A stretch of 64,000 bases of DNA, taken from positions 1,073,501-1,137,500 of the forward strand of contig NW_027183981.1 in the NCBI RefSeq assembly GCF_041296385.1. Reading direction: 5' to 3'. Numbering within the stretch: the stretch's first letter is position 1; every line of letters begins with the position of its first letter. This document shows, one piece after another, positions 23,501-33,661 of the stretch. Below the pieces are notes generated by a model. It was not told where the DNA came from and did no database searches. It worked only from the letters and a program-made list of their open reading frames with translations. The position numbers were made by a program, and so were the translations under genes. The DNA is from Aphelocoma coerulescens (lineage: Eukaryota; Chordata; Aves; Passeriformes; Corvidae).

Positions 23501-26480
23501 CTTCCACATGTCTGCCCCTGACACCACCCTGCTCACCCTGTCATGTCTCTCTGACAGTGTGATGAGGGCCCTGAGCACCAGGGAGAGCATCTGTGTATCA
23601 GTGTTGTTGCCTGAATACATCAGAAACCTGCAGATATTGTACAATGGAGCAAATTCCTCCTCTTGCACATCTTTGGAGGCCAACATCTGAAAGAAACCCT
23701 TCAGCGAGCAACCTTTGCCCCTGGCAAAGCCAGCAGGACTCCCCTGGCACAGCTCCTGCTTCCCCTCCACAGCTGAGGACAAGGGCACCAAGGCTTTTCC
23801 TCTGACTCACAGCCACGCAAGTGAGGCAGGTGTTCTCATCATGGGTCTGGAAAATTCCATTCTTCTGGTCCTGGAGTTGGATGTGCAGCTCCTTTAAGAC
23901 CTTCTCCACAGTCTGGGGCACTGAGAACATCACCTCCCACAATCTGAGGGCATTCCTGCAAGGCACAGCACTGTCAGCAGGGCCTGGGCCAGCCCTGCAG
24001 GATGTAGGGTGCCCAGCGATCCTCCCAAGGCAGGCAGGAGATGGCTGAGGGGCAGCGTGCTGGCTCTGTGTTGGCTCTGGGCTGGCCCAGCCAGCTGTGG
24101 CTGTTGCAGGCCTGGATGACCCCCACCAGGGCTGGAAAGCGTGGTGGGATGGAAGGCCCTGCTCCTCGGCAGGGTCCCGCAGCGTTCCTTAGGTTTGGCA
24201 GCCAGAGGGTCTCAGGGTCCCTCTTCCCACAGGGGCTGTTGGGGCCAGTACCTGTCTCCTTGTAGAGCCATCTGCAGCAGCATTGTGACCACCTGCCCAG
24301 GACTCTTGTCAGCCACCAGGAGAAGCAGGGAGTGGAGGCTGTGCTGGACTTGGGTGTCCATGACCAACCCAATGTGGTAGATGTGGCTCACGATGTTTGG
24401 CACCTGGAGGGGACACAGGTGAGGGTGGTGCTGCTGCTGGAGCCGTGTCCTCAGCTGCTCTTCCCATCCCTCTCCACTGTCTCAAGGTGGCTTCAGGTGC
24501 CCGAGACATCTGGATTTGGGAGGCAGGAAGCCAACATGGCACGACAATCCAGACACAGGCCACTTACATCCATCAGCCACCAGTCAGGGTCTCTCCAGAT
24601 CACCTCCAACATGTTGAGAGCCACCTGCTGATTGCAGGTAGATGAGTAGTGGAACATTGTAATGGTTGAGAGGATGATGCCTGTCCTCTCAGAAGGTCTG
24701 AGGTATTTTCCAAAGGCCTGTGGCAGGAAGGAATCCCCGCTGATTCTGGGCCCCTTTGCTTACACAAATGCTGTGGACAAGAGTCCCAGCAAGGAGAGGG
24801 CTCAATACCTCGATGTACTCCTTGGCACTGGGAGAGTGAAGCAAGGAGGTGATCCCGGCTTCCCAGTGTGCTTGGAGCTGTTCATTACCATCTGGCAGCA
24901 TCACACCTAAAGAGCGGGGAAAGACGGACGCGTCAGTGAGACACAGCTGCTGTGCCAGCAAGCCAACCACATCCTGACAGACCTCGGGAACCAGGAACGG
25001 CTGCGGAGGAGTTGGTCGTGGGAGGAGGTGGTGGCAGTGGTGTAAAGGGCAACCTGCCTCCAGTGTCTGTACTCAGTGGGGCTGGCCCGGGACGCTCTGA
25101 GCCCCTGGAGCTCCGCATGCAGCCCCCAGTTACACCATGGCTGCAGTACTGCTCAGGGGGAAGGGCTTGTGAGGCTGGAGCATGGCAGGGCAGGACACGA
25201 GCTCTCCAGGGGACATGGGGAAGGGGAGCAGTAGGGCTGAGTCCTTCGGGGAGGAGCAGCTCAGCTGCTCAACAGCCTGGGACAGAGAGTGTGGGGAAGG
25301 AACAGAGATGACAGCAGTGCTGAGGTCATGGTGGCACTTGCACCAGGCACAAGGGTCCATCAAAATGCTGGGGAAGACCAGCAGATGTGTCAGGGGATGT
25401 CACTGTGCCGGGGGATGCAGCCCAGCACAGCTTCTCTTACGTTTGTGCTGACAGATGAATTTGAGGAGGGTATAGAGAGCATCCAGAGCCACATGATTGG
25501 TCTTTTCTTCCTGAAATGACATGAGGATGAGATGTCCAAGCACCTTCCCGAGGACTGGGATCTGGATCTGTCCACAGGCAGCACCTCTGTCCTCGTTTTG
25601 ACCAGCCTGGGGGAGGCAGGCAGAAGAGCAGAACAGCTGAAGGCGGCAGCTGAGGCCAAAGCCCTGACCCACGCAGTGTATCCAGGGCTGGATGCAGGTG
25701 GGTCAGAACTTGACTCCCAGAGAAGCCACTGGACAGTAGCCCCAGCAGGGAGAGCTCCCTCCATGCTCCTTGGGTGGTCCCGTCCGACACAGGGCTGGGG
25801 CAGAGCTGGCTCCTGGCTGGGAAGCCCAGGGGAAATGGAGGAACCAAGGCCCTTCAGCGCAGAGCCTGTGCCCAGGCTGGCCTTGGAGGCACCTCGGAGC
25901 TGCAGCTGTACTGGCCACAGGGACGGGGCGATGGCTGAAGGGTGCCTGGTCCTCACCTCCAGAGTGGAACAGCTGACCAGCCAATGGCTCAGGACACAAA
26001 TCCTCTCCAAGCCCCTTTCCCACACAACTGCTCTCTCAGAATTGGTGAAGGTGAGCAGCACCTGGGCAGAGGGAGGCTGAGGTGAGCCATGGGAGCAGAC
26101 ACCAGCTCCTGTGGCAGCAGTGTGGCTCCGCTCCTGGGCTGGACTCTCACCGTCCTTCAAGGCTTCCTCTCACCTCGAGCTCAGCTTCAGGAGGCTCCTG
26201 TGCCTGGGACAAAGGCCCCAGGCCAACCTTGTGGCCAGGCAGGTGCCACCCTCTGGGATGGGTGCTCCAGCTGAGCCCCAGGGCAGGTGGGCACCTGCCC
26301 TGCAGTGGACTCTTCCTGCTCAGAACTGGGCTGGGGACCACCCACCCAGGAGTGGGCACCCCCCCAGGGTAAGGAACAGCCCCAGGACCCCCACTCTTTG
26401 CACAGGCCAGATCTCCAAGATGTCCTGCAGCACCTCACCCACTTTGAAGGCAGGAGAGTTGAGCACCACTCTGGGTGTCC
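20557..26480 (-). pseudogene. MROH-like: Maestro heat-like repeat (MROH) family gene copy with frame breaks
   Basis: Minus-strand exon chain of an MROH protein (armadillo/HEAT-type helical repeats, molecular role largely unknown; expanded in birds). Exons in transcript order, with GT-AG borders and matching phases: 26404-26480 (left end uncertain), 25957-26061, 25441-25606, 24809-24906, 24568-24717, 24252-24403, 23811-23955, 23537-23686, 23181-23357, 21714-21866, 21245-21339, 20895-20987, a poorly bounded one near 20750-20810, and a last exon ending at TGA 20557. Family signatures include MWEVMF-like LWEVMFSVPQ, KMKVLLPDLVNLL, LVLRALITLSE and LAAQ near the end. Exon 21245-21339 is 95 bases where 96 keeps frame, with the shift near 21287. 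Exon 20895-20987 is 93 where 94 is expected. Both look like 1-base deletions, so the C-terminus is probably not made. No convincing start exon is seen. Confidence 0.85.
21962..23045 (+). mobile_element. ERVL-type solo LTR
   Basis: A 1084-bp LTR from TGTATTGGTTTTGC to ACCATGACA (TG...CA ends), flanked by 5-bp direct repeats CGGGG (21957-21961) and TGGGG (23046-23050). It contains an ATATTTAAGAAG promoter element near 22142 and ATCAATAAATTC (poly(A)) near 22853. The start resembles avian ERVL LTRs, and a 5-bp duplication suits that class. It lies in an MROH intron, antisense to the gene. Confidence 0.85.
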
Positions 26481-27480
26481 CTGTGGGGCATGGGGACAGC
26501 TCCGTCCTGGGCACACTGGTGCCCCCAAAGGACCTCCAGGCCCCCTTTGCCCTCCTGTCCCCTTGGGACATCCCTGGTGCCCTCCAGCACACCCCAGAGC
26601 CCTGTGTTCAGATACCCCCACATGCCTCCAGGATGTTCCTGTCAGTGCCCTGCAGAGCCCAGCCTCTGCCCCCGACAACATGACATGGGTGAGATTTGCT
26701 CAAGCCTGACAGAAATCAGCGGGTTTGGCACCTCAGCTCTTCTCTGCCTCGCACCATCAGAAGAGCTTGTGGAGAAAAGAGGACAAAGAAAATGGAACTT
26801 CTTCCGCTGAGTTTGCCCTTTCCAGATTTGGCAGCTCCCAGCAATGGAGATTCCCCTCTCCGTGGTGGTTGCTTGCTCTGCTCTGGGACCATGATGGTGA
26901 ACACCCTCTTACAACCAAAGCCCCTTCCTTCCCCTCTCTGAACATCGCCTCCAGCACTGCTCCACTTGAGACCCTTCCTGAGGCCTTCAGGGCACCCCAA
27001 GTGCCTCTGCAGAAACACCCCTGGACTGGGGGTTGCCCCCCTGGGCTCTGCAGTCCCAGTGGTGCTGGTCCCAGTAGCCCGAGGAGCCCTTGCTTGTGCT
27101 CTGATGGTGCTGAACAGAAAGTCTGCGCTGAGCTTGAAAAATCTCAGGAAGTTTGGTGTAATTTTAAAGTGTGCTAACCATGGAGTTTCTTCATGCTTCC
27201 TGGTTTCTGGGCAGTTCCTGTGCGGCTGCTGGGGGAGTTCCTGGGGCAGTTCCCAGGTGGTTCCAGGGAAAGTCTGCAGGTGGGTTCCAAGATGGGTCCC
27301 AGGCAGTTCCCAGGTGGACTCCTGGTGCCCATGGGGCTGCGGGACAGCAGGAGTGCAGAGACACTGAGTGTTCCAACGGGGCTCTGTCCTGGCACTTCAC
27401 TGCTCCTTAACCAAATGCTGCACTCAGAGCTTTGCTGCTCTTCACTCGGCCTCTAAACATCACATCCATGAAACATGCAA
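26470..27480 (+). repeat. Left arm of a large inverted duplication
   Basis: The segment 26470-26968 is nearly identical to the reverse complement of 50758-51250, with only a handful of differences in about 490 bases by eye. The similarity continues with gaps through 27170-27480 (reverse complement of about 49500-49670 and 50400-50445). The left arm holds a short version (27210-27310) of the GGAACC-type minisatellite that is long in the right arm. It overlaps the 5' flank of the MROH copy. Confidence 0.85.
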
Positions 27481-28470
27481 AAAACTTTCAGCATTTCAAC
27501 AAGTTTAGTTCCTACAATTGTTTCAAGAAGAGATTAATATTGCCTTCAGCTTAAAAATCTTTGAGAACAATGTCTGGGTGTAGAAAGAACTAAGCAAAGT
27601 TTAAATGATTTAATGAAGTTCGAGCAGATGGTGCTTAGCTGTTCTTCATGTGCTATAAACACAAGAGGTATTTTGTAACTAACCATGCTGAATCTGTCAC
27701 TGAAACTGCGGGAAAAACAAAACCTCTCCAAGAACATTTTTAGTGTTAGAGAACTAAGGCACTACTTTATTCTGGCCAGGATGTGCAACAGAAATCATTT
27801 CATCCACACATTGACTGGGTTGAGCAGAGAAAATAATTCAATCATACATCATTCTTTACTAGATTTTCCACATATTTATACAGACAAAACCAAGAGAAAT
27901 TAATTGGTTCAATGTTCATTGGTCCCAAGTTGCACAGTTTTTAATATTTGGTTTCCTATTGCTTATTGATCAGTTTGCCTTCAATGCTAATTAGGTCCAC
28001 ATTCTTCATTCTCTTGTCGATCTTTTCCCACACCAGGTGTCTCTGACACACCAGGAAGGATGTTTGGGCATTGATGTTCGTTAATGCTCACTTACCTCTT
28101 GTGCATGCTCCAGCAGCTCCCAGTCTATTGAGGTGTTAAGCTTCCCAGGCCTTGCCCAGGAAGCAGAGTTTCTCGGAAAAAAACTTCCATTGCCTTCCCC
28201 CTGGGTGATGACGAACAAAACCCCTGACTGAAGTTAGTTAATAATTTTAAAGTTGTATAATTTCCAGCAAATCTGCGACATCTGCTGTAACCGTAGGTTC
28301 TGGAGCTGCCCTGCACAGCTCATGTGTTGGAGCGTGGGATTTCTTCTGGACAAGCTCTGAAACAGTATTTGGTCTCCATTTTTGCTGCTGTCCACTCTAA
28401 CATTCTGTGCAGAATTGTTCCTTCACATCTTCTCCATGATTTAGGTATCACCTTGATCTTGATTGCCCCT
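27481..28470. other. AT-rich, nothing recognised
   Basis: AT-rich sequence without open frames above about 70 codons. I see no exon chain, repeat array or LTR border. Confidence 0.4.
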
Positions 28471-28473
28471 CAG

Positions 28474-28529
28474 GTGGGCCCAAAGGAGGAGATTACAGTC
28501 AAACACCTTTTAAATCACCCTTGGTTTAT
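28474..28529 (+). pseudogene. Single kinase exon resembling MELK
   Basis: After a CCCCTCAG acceptor, 19 codons read VGPKEEITVKHLLNHPWFM, followed by a GTGAGG donor and an in-frame TGA. The I-T-x-x-x-L-L-x-H-P-W pattern is the end of subdomain XI of Ser/Thr kinases, and the wording is closest to MELK. No neighbouring MELK exon is found on either side, so it is most likely a stranded exon from a duplicated fragment. Confidence 0.4.
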
Positions 28530-28539
28530 GTGAGGTTAT

Positions 28540-28950
28540 TCTGTTGCTGTTTGGTGGCAAAGTAAATCCTCAGTAAGTCCTCTGGACAGATGAATACTAA
28601 AGTGTGAAGTGTGATCTTCCTGACTTATTACTCTCGTCACAGGGCAGTGGTGTGAAGGCATTTTTCCAGACATGAACTTTGAGATGGCTGTGGCTCCTTT
28701 TGGCTTCTTTTAGCTGTCAAAATGTTATTACTTGCTCTTGATTTCTCTGGAGGAGGAATTTCAAATGTGTTTTCATCATATTTTGCAGCTGGATTTGCAA
28801 AAGAACTGACTTCTCATCCAAATGTGAAGTGTGAGAGATGAATGTGGTATTGCTCTGTTTGCAGCCTCTTCTACAGGAATTACTCTTACTGAGGTCTTCA
28901 TGTGTGCTAAACAGCTATTATAGCATTGGCTTTAGCGGGTAGTGAAATGT
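28540..28950. other. Nothing recognised
   Basis: AT-rich sequence between the kinase-like exon and the next LTR. No gene or repeat is identified. Confidence 0.35.
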
Positions 28951-28954
28951 AAGG

Positions 28955-29560
28955 AATATTGTGTATTAGAATATGTTAGGAAATATTATGTGCATTGTGA
29001 GAAATGAGACAACTCTTAGTTAAAAAAAAATTAAATAATTTATTGAAAACAGAAAAGTTAAAAAATTACAGAAATTAGAAAAATGTAAAAATTTGGGATC
29101 CTATGGCTCGATAGATGGTATGCCCCAGGAGCACAGGGATTTTAGATCTTCTGGCTGAAACAGCACTGAACCTCAGGTAGACAAAAAGGACTTACAGTGC
29201 TAGGCTGGCTTTTGGCTGGTCCAAAAGCAAAAAAATATTTCTAAAGGCTCCTTAATAGGAGTAGGCTTTCCCAGCACTGACCTCCACCTCAGCAAGGCTG
29301 GAGGGAGAAAAGGGGCCGTGCCCCTCGCGGCCTTGTTGTTTTATAGTGCCTTTGCTCCGCCCACAGTCCGCCCACAGCCCACCCCTTCAGTTTGAAGTGA
29401 TTGGTGCTTTCCCTTTGACAGATTATCTCTGTCCACCAATGGCTCATCCTTGTCAGAGGGGTGGTATTAGTTGAGATAAGGGTCATTAAAATTCAGGTTG
29501 CCATGGAGCTTGCCTACAGGGTGGTGGCTATGGGGCTAAAAATAGCTGCTGGCTGTTAGA
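28955..29560 (-). mobile_element. Antisense LTR (approximate ends)
   Basis: On the minus strand there is a TATA box (CACTATAAAACAACAAGG, about 29330-29350) and, about 300 bases further, CAATAAATTATTTAA (about 29030-29045). CCAAT-like elements lie upstream (29395-29440). This is a U3-R-U5 layout. No coding sequence is next to it. Confidence 0.55.
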
Positions 29561-29879
29561 ACTGAGGTTTTTTGGAAATTTGCCTTGGAACCAAAGTACA
29601 AGTAAAAACACCAAAAAATACATCCAACACATCTTAAAACACTTGTAAAAGTATACAGTAAACACAGGAAAGATAACTCTTATGGTGTACAAGTGATTAA
29701 TGGAACTTGATTTTTGGTACCTGGGCTGATGGGTTAATTTTAACATTCAATTTAAAAATATTTAACTCAAAATTAATTAATTAAAGCACTTAATATGCAA
29801 AGACCAAGCTAATTAGGGATTTCATGTATGACATGCATGTTAAGAATAACTTTGCTATGCAGATATTTACTAATTAACA
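29561..29879. other. AT-rich, nothing recognised
   Basis: Possibly internal sequence of one of the two adjacent LTR elements. No coding potential is visible. Confidence 0.3.
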
Positions 29880-30531
29880 TAACCAGGGTTAAAGTTACAA
29901 GATGATTATATAGCTTGAGTTATAAGATACCTATATAATTTGAATCATACCTTTCTATACAATGTAATAGCTAGTATATAGTTATGATGCCTTATCCTAC
30001 TAATCATTTAATGCTTAAATAAACGGAAAGCCAGGTGGATAATCTCAAAAATAGACAAGTATAGCTAGATAGGAGAAGCAGCAGGATGTGATAATGAGAA
30101 AGGAATTCAAACCGACTGGACCCAGAACGACCTCGGAACAGCATAACTGCACATGCTCCAAGACACAGTTGGAAAGTTCAGAACGAGGACGAACTCAAGC
30201 CTTCATCAGAGAAGACTCCCAAAGACCCTCACATCTTAATATGCATGCTCTAAAAGGTGGGTCGGGGAGGGATTATGTTAATCCCTTCTAAAAAAATTGT
30301 AAATTAGTTCTCAGAAAAAAACCATGCATATGCATTGTAGTTTATTAATATGCAGGATGTTAAAGCATATAACCAGGAAGTTTGTGTACGTGTGCTTGCT
30401 TCTGGCTATGAGCAATGCACCCAGCGCTGTCTGTTTGCTTTAAATGACCTTTGTCCCCTATTGTCCCTTATTAAATTTATAAACACCCCCCCCCCCCAAA
30501 AAAAAAAAAGGAGTGGGTTTTGTTTCTCACA
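29880..30531 (+). mobile_element. LTR, + strand (5' end uncertain)
   Basis: Contains 'ttaatatgcatgctctaaaagg', 'agtttattaatatgcagg', 'gtgtacgtgtgcttgcttctgg' and 'gcaatgcacccagcgctgt', a set of motifs seen in passerine LTRs. It ends in CTCACA at 30531, followed three bases later by TGGCAGGAGGGG, which could be a primer-binding site. A poly-C/poly-A run (30487-30510) lies near the end. Confidence 0.5.
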
Positions 30532-31427
30532 TCATGGCAGGAGGGGATCATGTGAGCACACTTGTGAATACACAGGTTGCAGGGGAGGGGAGGTTATTCC
30601 TCAGGGGTGGCTGATTTGTTTTTCACCAGTCAGTCCTGCCAGGACTTAGGATTCAGTGGTGAAAAAGGAAGGCGAAAACTCCCTATTGGTTTTTCCCATG
30701 ACTACTGCGGACTGGCACTGAACACCTGCTTTTTGCACCGATGAGAAGTGGCTCCATGTCAGATGACAGATCCCTGCATGGTCTGTGCCTGGCACAGGCA
30801 CCACCAGATGGGTCTGTTTTCGGACAGTTTCCTGAGACGTGGTGAGTCAGGCTTTACGTGAGAGTTGTGTGTCAAAATCTGGTCTTTCACCTTTCCTGGT
30901 ATTGGGAGGAACAAGTTAGAAATGGGAAGCCTGAGGAGGAGGATTGTAAATCACTGACCCTGCAGCTGGGAATAGCCCTTGCTAACCTGTGAACAGCAGC
31001 TGGAGATCCTCTGTCAGGGGCCGAGTTTAAGGTGCCTGTGTCTCCCTTGGGTGCCTCTGCCCAGGGGTTGCTTTGAGGGTCCCCTGGTTAGCAAGGGAAG
31101 AGAAATCCATTTACTCTTTGTCTTCCAGCTGTGAGTTTGAGGTTGTTCCAGGCTCCTGCCTGTGCCACCTCACACACTCTGCTGGTGATGGCAATGACCT
31201 TGTGCTGGCATTCAGTGGCCCCTTATGATCTTCCTCAAGTCCCTGGTCCAGCAGAAGGGGGAACCAGTGGGGCACTTGTTGGTGCCCCAGCACACTGGCC
31301 TGGCAGTCAGAAAGTCTAGTGTGGGGCTGGGGCCAGTTCCCAGGGAGGGATCGGGACTGGCAGAGGGATTGAACCTTTGGGAGCTGTTGGGTGCATATAT
31401 ATGTGAATGTTTTCATTATGGAAAATG
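30532..31427. other. No gene recognised
   Basis: May hold leader sequence of the preceding LTR element for the first few hundred bases. The minus-strand frame at 31111-31524 has no recognisable domain. Confidence 0.35.
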
Positions 31428-31942
31428 TGTGGACAAACCACACTGTGAAAAGCCAGTGTCCACAAAGGAGACAGAGGAGTCCTGCAACTTTACTCGAATA
31501 AAGGGAGAGAGTCCACTGGGGCACACGCTCGTGGGGTCTCTCTCAAGATTTTGGAGGACGCAGCCTCCTTTTATCCTAAACTCCCGGCCGCATGTTGCTC
31601 TCTTCCTTTCCCCATCGGCTGAGGTACCAGGAAGGCACAGCCTTCCCGAACCACCGACCCCATATCCCCCCTTGAACATGTGTTGCCGTTTTCCCCAATG
31701 TTTGGAAGTTCAGGCTGTCTGGGCTCTGCAAAAGATTTTGTGCAGACTTGTTTGTCCTATTACCCTAAAGGTCAGGAGCTCAAACTGTCTGGCTCAAACT
31801 GTTTGGGTTCTGTAGCCAAGTAGTTCGGCATGGGGTTAGTGGAGACATTAAGGCCCGTTTCAAAGACACTGACACCCGTTTCTCCTAGACACCCTCTCTA
31901 TCGAGGTGTTTGTGAAGACATTAGCACCCGTCTTTCCTATCA
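31428..31942 (-). mobile_element. Solo LTR related to the provirus at 33.3-39.6 kb
   Basis: Shares 'aaaggagacagaggagtcc', the AATAAA context, 'ggtctctc' and 'ggacgcagcctcctttt' (reverse TATA) with the two 378-bp LTRs, in the same antisense orientation, but is more divergent and has its own right half. The borders are estimates. Confidence 0.6.
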
Positions 31943-32310
31943 ATTGGCTCAATACCTTTAAGGTGCTGGAGTTTTCGTTCAGTCTTAGGGCTGGGGCTGG
32001 ATTCTTCCTTTCTTTCTGTCTTCTTGTTTGAAAATCCCCCTTGAATCAGAAAAGGCCACGAACTGAGTACTGATTTTCCTCTTCTTGACAAGTGAGCACA
32101 GTGCCCAAAGGGCAGCGCAGCCTCAGCAGGCGCCGCGCCCCAGAGCTGGGGCTGCCAGCCCAGCATCAACTGCTCGGGTGGTCTCTGGGGAAAAGCAGGG
32201 CTGTTCTTTGCTCCCTGCTGACAGCTCTGGGGGCTCTGGGAACCCATGTGCCTGTGCAGCCCCAGCGGTGTCAGAGCCCCCAGGACAGGCACTGCCACGG
32301 GAGGGTGAGA
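31943..32310. other. Nothing recognised
   Basis: A GC-rich unique-looking stretch (32090-32300) between two LTRs. No exon is seen. Confidence 0.35.
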
Positions 32311-32687
32311 CGTATTACCACAGGCCTGGGCCCTAGGGTATATCACCGTGTCCCGCAGCCATAGGGAGGAGGAGGAGAGAAGATCCAGCAGGCAGGAATT
32401 GTGCAGCAAGATTGATTTATTTAATTATTTTACAAACTCTTCTATAGACTTTTTTCTTCATAGTCTAATGGGACAAAGGATCAGTCACCCCTTGGGGGTG
32501 ATTGGCTAAAATCCTAAAACATCCATTGTCAAAATATTTTTCTACTATACCATAAACAAGACTTTTCAAGGTTGCAGGTGGCTTGGTTGTTTGCATTCCC
32601 TGTTACCTCTTCTGCGTGAGAGAAAAGTCTCTCATGGACTTAGAAAATAGCAAGAAAATCCTTGCTAGCAGCATTTTTGTATCTACA
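32311..32687 (-). mobile_element. Short LTR, copy 2 of a three-copy family
   Basis: Nearly identical to 19600-19971 over its whole length and in the same orientation. It shares even the outer segment 'tattaccacaggcct', which is missing from copy 3. Ends CTACA on the right. The sequence GAGA borders both sides (about 32307-32310 and 32688-32691), a possible 4-bp target duplication. Confidence 0.75.
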
Positions 32688-33279
32688 GAGATGTGGGGCT
32701 GAGCCCTGACCCAGAGAGGGGCCCTGGAGAAGGCAGGTGCAACTCTTCTCCAGAGGGTTTGTGTGCTGCTCAGAAAATGATTGCCATCGAATGGGGGGCA
32801 AAAATCCTCCCTAGGGCTCACAGGAGCACTCTCAAAGATGGGAGTGAAAAATACCTGACAAAGCTTTTTCAAATATTTGTTCTTGAAAGTCTGTTCCTAG
32901 TGAGGAATCTTTAATGTAGTCAGCAAGACTTTTCTTCTGCCTAGAAGACCTACTGATATATTGCCAAAGAGAGCAGAGAAAAAAAAATCCACTCTTGGAT
33001 GTCTCAGGATTCTTAATCTATTTTATGAGCCTTAAACAGTACATCTCTTTGCATCATGGAAATTTCAAAAGATCCTGAAACAGCATTTTTCCTCCTCATG
33101 TGGCTGTCCTAAACCCAAAGCTTTCCTTTCCGTGAATATTTTTAACAAGTAAGAACCTTTTTAGGCTTTTTCTTACATCTCCCGTTTGTCAGGGAAGACA
33201 GAAGAATTCCTTGTGACTCAGGAACTGAGTGCATCCGTAAAGAGCATGTGGGTCAAACCCTGCTGTCTTGGGAATGCTG
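32688..33279. other. Nothing recognised
   Basis: Unique-looking AT-balanced sequence. A 73-codon frame at 32693-32914 has no known domain. Confidence 0.35.
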
Positions 33280-33283
33280 ATCC

Positions 33284-33661
33284 TGTCAGGAAAACTAATC
33301 CACAAACACCAGAGGTTTATGTCCAAAAAGGAGACAGAGGAGTCCCGTTACTTTATTTGAATGAAGGGAGAGGTCATGGGCATTTCCCATGGGTCTCTCA
33401 TATTGTTAGAGGACGCAGCCTCCTTTTTATCCTAATTTCCCAGCCGCATTTCCCTCTCTCTTTCCCCATTGGCTGAGGTACTTGAGAGGTACAGACTTCC
33501 CAAATCGGCTAATGCAGACCCCCTTCTAATGTATACCCCCCCCCCCTTTTCTTTTCCTATGGAATTTATGGTTCTTCCCACTGCTTCTTTTGTCTCTCAG
33601 TCTCTACCTATCAGCAGACCCACAGTTTGTCTGTAAAGACAAATCTATCTCATTCCTTTCA
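33284..33661 (-). repeat. 3' LTR of the provirus (378 bp)
   Basis: TG...CA ends on the minus strand. TATA-like GGATAAAAAGG lies at about 33423-33433 and AATAAA at 33352-33357. It matches the 5' LTR closely. Confidence 0.85.

Noticed and set aside
26757..26957. A separate small MROH-like gene in the inverted arms
   Set aside because: The open frame (and its twin at 50761-50961) has no splice borders and the twin on the opposite strand is equally open; treated as duplicated flank.
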